A stretch of DNA of 64,000 bases, from NCBI RefSeq assembly GCF_004005495.1, contig NZ_RZYA01000013.1, positions 1 to 64,000 of the forward strand, in the 5' to 3' direction. Numbering within the stretch: the stretch's first letter is position 1; each line of letters opens with the position of its first letter. The translations under genes and the position numbers were made by a program. The notes beneath the pieces were generated by a model that saw nothing but the letters and a program-made list of their open reading frames with translations, made no database searches and was not told where the DNA came from. This stretch comes from Streptomyces antnestii. GTDB lineage: Bacteria; Actinomycetota; Actinomycetes; Streptomycetales; Streptomycetaceae. Positions 50,220-57,570 of this stretch are shown piece after piece.

Positions 50220-51479
50220 GTGCGGCGGCGACGTTTCCTTCTTCAGACGGCCGGGCTCACCGGCGCCGCGGCCTACGGGCTCAGCGGCTGCGGTTCCGGT
50301 TCGTCGAAGACCTCGCTCCACCTCATGGTGGGCAGCTACGACAAGACCGTCGGCTCGAAGATCGGCGACGACTGGGGCACCGTCGCCAAGGACTACCAAA
50401 AGGTCAATCCGGACGTCGAGATCCATGTCGAGCGGATCCCGTACCTCAAGCTCGACAAGGCGATCGCCGACCGCGTGAAGGCGGGCAAGGCCCCGGACAT
50501 CGCCCAGTCCAACTACTTCGCGACGTACGCCGAGGCGGGCAAGCTCTACCCGGTGTCCGAACTGTTCGACATCCCGACCCAGGCCGACTTCATCCAGTCG
50601 TTCGCCCAGGCCGGCGTCTCCCACTACGTCCAGTACGGCATCCCGGTCCTGGCCAGCACCCCGCGCCTCTTCTACAACACGAGGCTCTTCAAAGCGGCCG
50701 GTGTCTCCGCGCCCACCTCCTGGGACGAACTGCGCACCGCCGCACAGGCGTTGAAGCGGATCGGCGTACCGACGCCCTACGGCCTCCAGCTCGGCCCCGA
50801 GGCCGCCGAGGACGAGGCCCTCTCGTGGCTCCTCGCGGGCGGCGGCACGTACGCGGGCGTCACCGGCTACGAGTTCGCCACCCCCAGCAACATCGCGACG
50901 CTGACGTGGCTGCGCGACAATCTCGTCGCCGACGGCCTGGCCGGCTCCGCCCCGCACCGCCTGTCCCGGACGCCGGCGTACGCGCAGTTCATGCGCGGCC
51001 AGATCGGCATGATGCTCGCGCACCCCGTCCTGCTGCCCGCCCTCGAACAGACGAAGTTCCCGTACGCGCATGCCGCCTTCCCCATGAAGGGAGGGGGCGA
51101 GGCGCCGCCGCTCGGCCTCAACGGCTGGATGCTCGCGTTCAACCAGAACGGTCACAAGAAGGCCTGCGGTGACTTCCTGACGTACCTGTACAAGAAGAAG
51201 ACGTCGGTCGCGTACAGCGGCGGGGCGGCGGCGCTGCCCGTGACGGCGTCGGCGTCGGACACCCTGCGCTCCGATCCGGCCCGGCGCCCGCTGTGGAAGT
51301 TCATCGACCAGATGCCGAAGGCCGAGTTCCAGCCGGCGAACCTGGCGTCCTGGCCCGAGGTGCAGACCGCCATCCGAACGGACATCGGCAAGGCGGTGGT
51401 GCGCGGCGGCGACCCGCGCGGCGTCCTCGCGTCCCTGGACACGGAGGCGAGCCGCGCGGAGATCCACGCGGCGAGGTGA
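50220..51479 (+). CDS. Extracellular solute-binding lipoprotein, Tat-type signal
   Basis: A 419-residue carbohydrate-type ABC solute-binding protein. The N-terminus is VRRRRFLLQTAG, with a twin-arginine pair followed by a lipobox LSGC (C24). The mature protein has the usual two lobes. GTG 50220 has GAGAG upstream and starts directly at the twin-arginine signal; an upstream frame lacks it. No permease or ATPase gene is adjacent, so this is an orphan binding protein whose transporter must be elsewhere. Ligand unknown. Confidence 0.88.
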   Translation: MRRRRFLLQTAGLTGAAAYGLSGCGSGSSKTSLHLMVGSYDKTVGSKIGDDWGTVAKDYQKVNPDVEIHVERIPYLKLDKAIADRVKAGKAPDIAQSNYFATYAEAGKLYPVSELFDIPTQADFIQSFAQAGVSHYVQYGIPVLASTPRLFYNTRLFKAAGVSAPTSWDELRTAAQALKRIGVPTPYGLQLGPEAAEDEALSWLLAGGGTYAGVTGYEFATPSNIATLTWLRDNLVADGLAGSAPHRLSRTPAYAQFMRGQIGMMLAHPVLLPALEQTKFPYAHAAFPMKGGGEAPPLGLNGWMLAFNQNGHKKACGDFLTYLYKKKTSVAYSGGAAALPVTASASDTLRSDPARRPLWKFIDQMPKAEFQPANLASWPEVQTAIRTDIGKAVVRGGDPRGVLASLDTEASRAEIHAAR

Positions 51480-51486
51480 ACGACGC

Positions 51487-51526
51487 GTGGGCGGGCCCCC
51501 GCGCCGCAGCGCGAGAGCCCGCCCAC
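51487..51526. terminator. Bidirectional terminator
   Basis: GTGGGCGGGC pairs with GCCCGCCCAC, and an inner GCGC-CGCA-GCGC hairpin sits in the loop. It lies between the convergent lipoprotein and MFS genes. Confidence 0.8.
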
Positions 51527-51543
51527 CCGGAGTAACGCAGGCC

Positions 51544-53052
51544 CTAGACCAGTTCGGATTCCTTCTCCGTGCCCTTTGCGACCGGAGGGGCCTCCGCGTC
51601 CTGCGCGCCCCCCTCGACGTGCTGGGCGGGCCGGGCCGGCAGCGCGAACATCAGCAGGAAGATCGCGCCGAGCACCGCGACGACCCACCACAGCGAGTCG
51701 CGGAACGCGTCCGTGAACGCCTGCCCGACCGCGGCCGGTACGAGGTGGTCGCCGATCGCCCCGAAGAAGACGACGGAGACCAGGCCGAGGCCGAGCGCCG
51801 TACCCATCTGCTGCACGGTGTTGATCAGTCCGGACGCCGAACCCGCGTGCTCCTTCGGCACCTCGGACAGCACCGCGTCGGTCAGCGGGGCCACGATGAG
51901 GCCCATGCCGGCGCCCATCACGACGAGCGGCAGCGCCATCTGCAACGAGTTGATCCCGGCGCCGTAGTGCCCGGCCTCCCAGATGTAGATCAGCAGCCCG
52001 GCGATCATCGCCAGCGCTCCGGCCTGGAGCACCTTGCGGCCGAACCGCGGCACCAGCTTCTGTACGGAGATCCCCGCCGCCGCCGAGACCGCGATGGAGA
52101 ACGGGATCCCGGTCAGGCCCGCGTGCAGGGCCGTCCAGTGCAGGCCCACCTGCATGTACATGGTCCAGACCAGGAAGAAGATGCCGAGCGCGACACCGAA
52201 GACGACCTGGACGGCGATGCCGGCCGCGAAGCTCTTCACCTTGAACAGCGACAGCTCGATCAGCGGCGAACCGTCACGCCGCGCCTTGTACTTCTCGTAG
52301 GCGACGAGCGCGCCGAAGACGAGGACGCTGCTCGCCATCACGAGGTGACCCCACAGCGGCCAGCCCAGCTCACGGCCGCGCGTCAGCGGGTAGATCAGCA
52401 TGAGCAGGCCGAGCGTGACCAGGACGACGCCCACGAGGTCGAGCTTGAGGGCGCGCGGCGCCTTGGACTCGCTGATGAACGCGCGGCCGAGCAGCAGTCC
52501 CGCGATGCCGACGGGCAGGTTGATCAGGAAGATCGGGCGCCATTCGAGGCCGAACAGGTTCCACTCGGTGAGCAGCGCGCCGAGCACAGGGCCCGACACG
52601 GCGCCCAGGCCGACGATCATGCCGAACATGCCGAAGACCTTGCCGCGCTCCTCCGCCGGGAAGGTGGCGTGCACGATCGAGAGGACCTGCGGCACCATCA
52701 TCGCGGCCATGCCGCCCTGGAGGATGCGCGAGGCGACAAGCACCTCGGGGTTCGCGGCGAAGCCGCACAGCGCCGAGGCGAGCGTGAAACCGGCGATACC
52801 GATGAGGAAGAGCCGCTTGCGGCCGTAGATGTCGCCGAGCCGCCCGCCGGTGATCAGGCCCGCGGCGAACGCGAGTGCGTATCCAGCGGTGATCCACTGG
52901 ATCTGGCTTACGGTGGCGCCCGCGTCGCGCTGGATCGACGGGATCGCGACGTTGACGATCGTCACGTCGACGAGGTCCATGAAAGCGGCCGTCATCACGA
53001 TGGCCAGGGCGAACCAGCGTCGCCTGTCGGGGGTGGTCACGGGTGAAGTCAT
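51544..53052 (-). CDS. DHA2-family (EmrB/QacA) MFS exporter
   Basis: A 502-residue, 14-helix drug/proton antiporter. Motif A is GRLGDIYGRKRLFLIG and motif C is AVSGPVLGALL. Substrate unknown. It is divergent from the WYL regulator, whose operator-like repeats lie in the shared 146-bp region. It is paralogous to the exporter at 57561-59090. Confidence 0.92.
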   Translation of the reverse strand: MTSPVTTPDRRRWFALAIVMTAAFMDLVDVTIVNVAIPSIQRDAGATVSQIQWITAGYALAFAAGLITGGRLGDIYGRKRLFLIGIAGFTLASALCGFAANPEVLVASRILQGGMAAMMVPQVLSIVHATFPAEERGKVFGMFGMIVGLGAVSGPVLGALLTEWNLFGLEWRPIFLINLPVGIAGLLLGRAFISESKAPRALKLDLVGVVLVTLGLLMLIYPLTRGRELGWPLWGHLVMASSVLVFGALVAYEKYKARRDGSPLIELSLFKVKSFAAGIAVQVVFGVALGIFFLVWTMYMQVGLHWTALHAGLTGIPFSIAVSAAAGISVQKLVPRFGRKVLQAGALAMIAGLLIYIWEAGHYGAGINSLQMALPLVVMGAGMGLIVAPLTDAVLSEVPKEHAGSASGLINTVQQMGTALGLGLVSVVFFGAIGDHLVPAAVGQAFTDAFRDSLWWVVAVLGAIFLLMFALPARPAQHVEGGAQDAEAPPVAKGTEKESELV

Positions 53053-53131
53053 ACGGTGAGACTAGAAGGCATATAGGTCAGCCTGTGTCCTAGATCGCGC
53101 GCATGCTGGGCCGCGTCGATAACAACTGCGC

Positions 53132-53179
53132 CGCGATACGAGTACGGCGCGATACGCGTCTCGAACGGCGCGATTCGCG
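53132..53179. promoter_or_regulatory. Direct repeats in the MFS / WYL promoter region
   Basis: ACGGCGCGATACGCG (53144-53158) and ACGGCGCGATTCGCG (53165-53179) are 21 bp apart, two helical turns. A third core CGCGATACG lies at 53132-53140. They are likely binding sites of the adjacent WYL regulator. Confidence 0.6.
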
Positions 53180-53198
53180 AAACGAGAGGGGACGCACC

Positions 53199-54233
53199 AT
53201 GACCACCGACACCCCGGCCCGGCTGCTCCAGCTGCTCTCCCTGCTCCAGACCCCGCGCGAGTGGCCCGGCGGTGAACTCGCCGGCCGCCTCGGCGTCTCG
53301 CGGCGGACCGTGCGCCGCGACGTGGACCGGCTGCGCGACCTCGGCTATCCCGTGCAGGCGTCGATGGGCGCGGACGGCGGCTACCGCCTCGTCGCGGGCA
53401 AGGCGCTGCCCCCGCTCGTCCTGGACGACGAGGAAGCGGTGGCCATCGCGGTCGGCCTGCGGGCCGGTGCCGGGCACGCCGTCGAGGGGGTCGAGGAGGC
53501 GTCCGTACGGGCGCTCGCCAAGCTGGAACAGGTGCTGCCCTCGCGCCTGCGGCACCGGGTCGCCACGCTGCAGGCCGCGACGATGCCGCTGACCAGCGGG
53601 GACGGGGCGTCCATCGCGACGGAGACGCTCACGGTCCTCGCGTCTGCGACGGCGGGGCAGGAGCGGCTGCGGTTCCGCTACCGCTCGGGCGACGGCACGG
53701 AGTCCCGGCGGCTCACGGAGCCGTACCGGATGGTGTCGACGGGGCGGCGCTGGTATCTCGTGGCGTACGACATAGACCGCGACGACTGGCGCACGTTCCG
53801 CGTGGACCGGGTCACGGAGCCGTTCGCCACGGGTGCGCGGTTCGTGCCGCGGGAGCTGCCGACGGGGGACGCGGCGGAGTACCTCCGGCGGTCCATGTCG
53901 GGGCGCGGGCGGCCCTCGTACGACATCGACGTGACGTTCGACGCCCCGGCGGAATTCGTGGCGGCGCGACTGCCTTCGGCGCTCGGCGCACCGGTGGCCG
54001 AGCCCGACGGCCGGTGCCGGCTACGCGCCGCCGCGTCCGACTCCGTCGAGTGGCTGGCGCTACGGCTCGCCATGGTGGACTGCGAGTTCACGGCACACGG
54101 CCCGGATGAACTGGTCGACTACATAAGGGAGTTGGGTGCACGCCTAAACAGAGCGACGCAACCCGCTTCATCCAGCGGGGCCGGCACCCCATTCAGCCCG
54201 TCCGGCACCTCATCCAGCCCGTCCGGCGTTTGA
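53199..54233 (+). CDS. WYL-domain transcriptional regulator (YafY-type)
   Basis: A 344-residue protein. The N-terminal winged helix is GELAGRLGVSRRTVRRDVDR, and the WYL core is WYLVAYDIDRDDWRTFRVDR. The C-terminal WCX extension ends at about residue 325. The last ~19 residues (SGAGTPFSPSGTSSSPSGV) are translated from an interspersed repeat, whose GTTTGAGG supplies the TGA stop. ATG 53199 has AGAGGGG upstream. Divergent from the DHA2 exporter, which it probably regulates. Confidence 0.88.
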   Translation: MTTDTPARLLQLLSLLQTPREWPGGELAGRLGVSRRTVRRDVDRLRDLGYPVQASMGADGGYRLVAGKALPPLVLDDEEAVAIAVGLRAGAGHAVEGVEEASVRALAKLEQVLPSRLRHRVATLQAATMPLTSGDGASIATETLTVLASATAGQERLRFRYRSGDGTESRRLTEPYRMVSTGRRWYLVAYDIDRDDWRTFRVDRVTEPFATGARFVPRELPTGDAAEYLRRSMSGRGRPSYDIDVTFDAPAEFVAARLPSALGAPVAEPDGRCRLRAAASDSVEWLALRLAMVDCEFTAHGPDELVDYIRELGARLNRATQPASSSGAGTPFSPSGTSSSPSGV

Positions 54234-54274
54234 GGACAAGGGACGCCGGGGGGTCTGGGGGCAGCGCCCCCAGA
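54215..54274 (+). repeat. Interspersed repeat element with hairpin, copy 2
   Basis: The 23-nt module (54215-54237) is identical to 6830-6852. It is followed by the hairpin TCTGGGGGC-AGC-GCCCCCAGA (54254-54274). A partial ATTCAGCCCGTCCGG copy lies at 54192-54206. The module encodes the last codons and the stop of the WYL gene. The hairpin lies between it and the convergent hrdD. Confidence 0.85.
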
Positions 54275-54294
54275 AACCACGCCCCGGACCACCC

Positions 54295-55299
54295 TTACGC
54301 CGCCGCGTCGAACCCGGTGTCCCGCGCCAGCTTCTTCAGCTCAAGAAGAGCGTGCTTCTCGATCTGCCGGATCCGCTCGCGCGTGAGCCCGTGCTCCTTG
54401 CCGACCTCCGTGAGCGTCCGCTCACGCCCGTCGTCGATCCCGTACCGCATCTTGATGATGGACGCCGTCCGCTGGTCGAGGCGCCCGATGAGGTCGTCCA
54501 GCTCCTCGCTGCGCAGCAGCGTGAGGACGGACTGCTCGGGCGACACGGCGGACGTGTCCTCCAGGAGGTCACCGAACTGGGTCTCGCCCTCGTCGTCGAC
54601 CGGCATGTTCAGCGAGACCGGGTCGCGGGCCCAGTCCAGGACGTCGACGACGCGCTCGGGCTTGGTGTCGAGCTCGGCGGCGACCTCCTCGGGACCGGGG
54701 TCCCTGCCGTTCTTCTTGTTGAACTCGCGCTGGACGCGGCGGATGCGGCCCAGCTCCTCCACCAGGTGGACGGGGAGCCGGATCGTGCGCGACTGGTCGG
54801 CTATCGACCGCGTGATGGCCTGACGGATCCACCACGTCGCGTACGTGGAGAACTTGAAGCCCTTGCGGTAGTCGAACTTCTCGACCGCGCGCACCAGGCC
54901 CGCGTTCCCCTCCTGGATGAGGTCGAGCAGGGGGAGTCCGCTCCTCGGGTAACGGCGTGCGACGGCCACGACCAGGCGCAGGTTGGACTTGATGAAGATG
55001 TCCTTGGCCCGCTCGCTCTCGGCGACGAGCGCCTCGAGCTCCTCGCGGGACGCGCCGTCCGCGGCCTTGCTCTCTGCCTCACCGTCGAGGATCTGCCGGG
55101 CGTACACACCCGCCTCGATGGCCTGTGACAGTTCGACTTCCCTGGCGGCGTCGAGCAGCGGTGTACGCGCGATCTCGTCGAGGTACATGCCGACCAGGTC
55201 GCGGTCGGCGATCTCGCCGCCTACGGCGCGAACACTGCGTGCGCCGTCGGTCTCGCCGGGGGCGGCGGACTTACGACGGGCGACGGCACGGGTTGCCAT
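54295..55299 (-). CDS. hrdD: RNA polymerase sigma factor HrdD
   Basis: A 334-residue group 2 sigma-70 factor. Regions: 1.2 (DRDLVGMYLDEIARTPLLD), 2 (NLRLVVAVARRY, then FSTYATWWIRQAITR), 3 and 4 (ERIRQIEKHALLELKKLA). MATRAVARR and the C-terminal DTGFDAAA are characteristic of Streptomyces HrdD as I recall it. Length and motifs are normal. HrdD is non-essential in S. coelicolor. ATG 55299 has AAGGGAG upstream. A sigma-R type promoter precedes it. Confidence 0.93.
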   Translation of the reverse strand: MATRAVARRKSAAPGETDGARSVRAVGGEIADRDLVGMYLDEIARTPLLDAAREVELSQAIEAGVYARQILDGEAESKAADGASREELEALVAESERAKDIFIKSNLRLVVAVARRYPRSGLPLLDLIQEGNAGLVRAVEKFDYRKGFKFSTYATWWIRQAITRSIADQSRTIRLPVHLVEELGRIRRVQREFNKKNGRDPGPEEVAAELDTKPERVVDVLDWARDPVSLNMPVDDEGETQFGDLLEDTSAVSPEQSVLTLLRSEELDDLIGRLDQRTASIIKMRYGIDDGRERTLTEVGKEHGLTRERIRQIEKHALLELKKLARDTGFDAAA

Positions 55300-55400
55300 G
55301 CGTGCTCCCTTGCGATGGTGGGCGGGGGCCTGCGGTGGACAGGTCCTGTGGTCCTGTGGTGTCCCGGACACCCTCCCGGGTGCCCTGCATCCGATGGAAA

Positions 55401-55428
55401 CAACGACTGGAATCCGGACAGAATTCCC
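55401..55428 (-). promoter_or_regulatory. Sigma-R type promoter of hrdD
   Basis: On the minus strand GGGAAT, 18 nt, GTTG (55428 to 55401) matches the SigR consensus GGGAAT-N18-GTT exactly. It lies about 100 bp before the hrdD start. In S. coelicolor hrdD is transcribed from ECF-sigma-dependent promoters, one of them recognised by sigma-R. Confidence 0.8.
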
Positions 55429-55502
55429 AAGCCGACCATCGATTTTCGTGATCATGCAGTACCCTGTGCCGCCATCGGCCGGATACGGAGAGGTCCGCAC
55501 GG

Positions 55503-56048
55503 GTGACGGAGTCCGCAGAAGTGCAGGTCAGGCCGGGAGCCGAGGACGATCTCGACACGCTCACCGCCATCTACAACCACTATGTCCGTGAGACGCCGGT
55601 CACCTTTGACACGGACGTCTTCACCCCGCGGGAGCGCCGTCCCTGGCTGCTCTCCCACCCTGAAGACGGCCGGCACCGGCTGCTGGTTGCCCAGGAGCGC
55701 GATTCCGGCCGGATCCTCGGCTACGCGACCTCGGGCCCCTTCCGCGCCAAGGCCGCCTACGCCACCTCGGTAGAGGTCAGCGTCTACTGCGCGCCCGACG
55801 CGGGCGGCCGGGGCATCGGCACCCTGCTCTACAAGGCGCTCTTCGAGGCGCTCGCGGGAGAGGACGTCCACCGCGCGTACGCGGGGATCACACAGCCGAA
55901 CGAGGCCTCGGCGCGCCTGCACGCCCGCTTCGGCTTCACGCACGTGGGCACGTACCGCGAGGTCGGCCGGAAGTTCGGCCGCTACTGGGACGTGGCCTGG
56001 TACGAGAAGCCACTGGGCACCGGTACCGCCACCAGCACCAGCACCTAG
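55503..56048 (+). CDS. GNAT acetyltransferase, phosphinothricin-acetyltransferase-like
   Basis: A 181-residue GNAT resembling phosphinothricin/methionine-sulfoximine acetyltransferases. The N-terminal YNHYVRETPVTFDTD and the acetyl-CoA loop GGRGIGTLLYKALFE (about 99-113) are present, with a GRYWDVAWYEK C-terminus. A Thr/Ser/Ala tail (TGTATSTST) is extra. GTG 55503 is the start, with GAGAGG upstream. It is divergent from hrdD. The substrate is not proven. Confidence 0.85.
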   Translation: MTESAEVQVRPGAEDDLDTLTAIYNHYVRETPVTFDTDVFTPRERRPWLLSHPEDGRHRLLVAQERDSGRILGYATSGPFRAKAAYATSVEVSVYCAPDAGGRGIGTLLYKALFEALAGEDVHRAYAGITQPNEASARLHARFGFTHVGTYREVGRKFGRYWDVAWYEKPLGTGTATSTST

Positions 56049-56059
56049 CCGAACTGCGC

Positions 56060-56839
56060 CTAGCCGAACTGCACCGACCGCTTCGCCAGCCCCATCCAGA
56101 ACCCGTCGATGACGCTGCGCTGCGCGTCCAGCTCGCCGCCCGCGTCCGCCGCGCCCATCGCCACGAACAGCGGCGCGAAATGCTCGGTGCGCGGGTGGGC
56201 GAGCTGCCCCGCCGGGGACTTGTGGGTGAAGTCGAGGAGGGCGTCGACGTCACCGCTCTCCAGGGCCCGGTGCCCCCAGTCGTCGAACTCGGACGACCAG
56301 GCCGGGATGCCGCCCTGCCGCAGCGCGGCGAGGTTGTGCGTGAAGAAGCCGGAGCCGACGATCAGGACGCCCTCGTCCCGCAGCGGTGCGAGCTTGCGCC
56401 CGATGTCCATCAGCTTCTGCGGGTCGAGCGTCGGCATGGAGATCTGCAGGACCGGGATGTCGGCGCCGGGATACATCTCGACGAGCGGCACGTACGCGCC
56501 GTGGTCGAGGCCGCGGTCCGGGATGTCCTGCACGGGAGTGCCGGGGCCGCGCAGCAGCTTGCGTACGGAATCGGCCAGTTCGGGGGCGCCGGGGGCCTCG
56601 TAGCGCACCTGGTAGTAGTGCTCGGGGAAGCCCCAGAAGTCGTAGACGAGCGGCACGGTCTCGGTGGCGCCGAGGGCGAGCGGGGCCTCCTCCCAGTGCG
56701 CGGAGACCATCAGGATCGCCCGGGGGCGCGGCAGGTCGGCCGACCACTCGGCGAGCTGGCCGGTCCACAGGGCGTCGTCGGCGAGCGGCGGCGCACCGTG
56801 GCTGAGGTAGAGGGCGGGCATACGCATGGCGACGCTCAT
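56060..56839 (-). CDS. DODA-type extradiol ring-cleavage dioxygenase
   Basis: A 259-residue class III extradiol dioxygenase (LigB/4,5-DOPA dioxygenase type). Histidines at 14, 48, 113, 168 and 220 (SHGAP, SAHWEE, LDHGAY, FTHN, TEHFAP) fit the zinc/iron site. The likely substrate is a catechol-like compound. ATG 56839 has GGGAG 8 nt upstream. It is divergent from the MarR gene and shares its operator region. Confidence 0.9.
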   Translation of the reverse strand: MSVAMRMPALYLSHGAPPLADDALWTGQLAEWSADLPRPRAILMVSAHWEEAPLALGATETVPLVYDFWGFPEHYYQVRYEAPGAPELADSVRKLLRGPGTPVQDIPDRGLDHGAYVPLVEMYPGADIPVLQISMPTLDPQKLMDIGRKLAPLRDEGVLIVGSGFFTHNLAALRQGGIPAWSSEFDDWGHRALESGDVDALLDFTHKSPAGQLAHPRTEHFAPLFVAMGAADAGGELDAQRSVIDGFWMGLAKRSVQFG

Positions 56840-56858
56840 GGCGACACTCCCAGAATTA

Positions 56859-56872
56859 CTTGAAGTCTCAAG
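56859..56872. promoter_or_regulatory. Palindrome between the dioxygenase and marR
   Basis: CTTGA-AGTC-TCAAG lies 19 bp before the dioxygenase start. Its form and place fit a MarR-type operator. ATCTTCAAG at 56904-56912 has a similar half-site. Confidence 0.55.
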
Positions 56873-56927
56873 CTGTACTGACAGAGTAGTACCCGATTGT
56901 TTAATCTTCAAGAAGGAGGTGCGTACA

Positions 56928-57500
56928 GTGGAATCCATGACGACGGCACCCACCGAGGCAGCCCGGACCCAGGCGGCCAAGACCCAGGCAGCCAGGACCG
57001 AGGCAGCCAGGACCCAGGCCCCGCACTGGCTCACGGACGAGGAACAGCGCACCTGGCTCGCGTACCGCCATGCCTCCACGCTGCTCGAGGACCACCTCGA
57101 CCGGCAACTCCAGCGGGACGCGGGCATGCCGCACATCTACTACGGGCTGCTCGTCCAGCTCGCCGAGGCGCCCCGCCGGCGGCTGCGGATGACCGAGCTG
57201 GCCATGCACGCGAAGATCACCCGCTCCCGCCTCTCGCACGCGATCGCCCGCCTGGAGAAGAACGGCTGGGTGCGCCGCGAGGACTGCCCCTCCGACAAGC
57301 GCGGCCAGCTGGCCTGCCTCACCGACGAGGGGTACGAGGTCCTGACGCGGACCGCGCCCGGCCATGTCGCCGCCGTCCGGCAGGCCCTCTTCGACCGTCT
57401 CTCCCCGGAACAGCAGAAGTCCCTCGGCGAGATCATGAGGATCGTCGCCGAGGGACTTCAGCCGAAGGAGGCGGGCGCGGACCTGCCCTGGCTCCGGTAG
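56928..57500 (+). CDS. MarR-family regulator
   Basis: A 190-residue regulator with a winged helix (MTELAMHAKITRSRLSHAIARLE ~ 85-107). The N-terminal 25 residues are an Ala/Thr/Gln repeat (TQAAKTQAARTEAARTQA), unusual for MarR. GTG 56928 is 8 nt after AGAAGGAGG; ATG 56937 is too far from it. Divergent from the dioxygenase. MarR proteins of this type often sense aromatic compounds. Confidence 0.9.
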   Translation: MESMTTAPTEAARTQAAKTQAARTEAARTQAPHWLTDEEQRTWLAYRHASTLLEDHLDRQLQRDAGMPHIYYGLLVQLAEAPRRRLRMTELAMHAKITRSRLSHAIARLEKNGWVRREDCPSDKRGQLACLTDEGYEVLTRTAPGHVAAVRQALFDRLSPEQQKSLGEIMRIVAEGLQPKEAGADLPWLR

Positions 57501-57514
57501 CGCCCCGCGTCTTC

Positions 57515-57570
57515 TACGGGGTCAGTGCACGTCCTACGGGTCAGTGCACGTCCTACGGGGTCAGTGCGCG
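57515..57570. repeat. Short tandem repeat between marR and the exporter
   Basis: TACGGGGTCAGTGCACGTCC (20 nt) is followed by a 19-nt copy and a partial third. The third overlaps the stop codon of the exporter on the minus strand. Confidence 0.75.
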
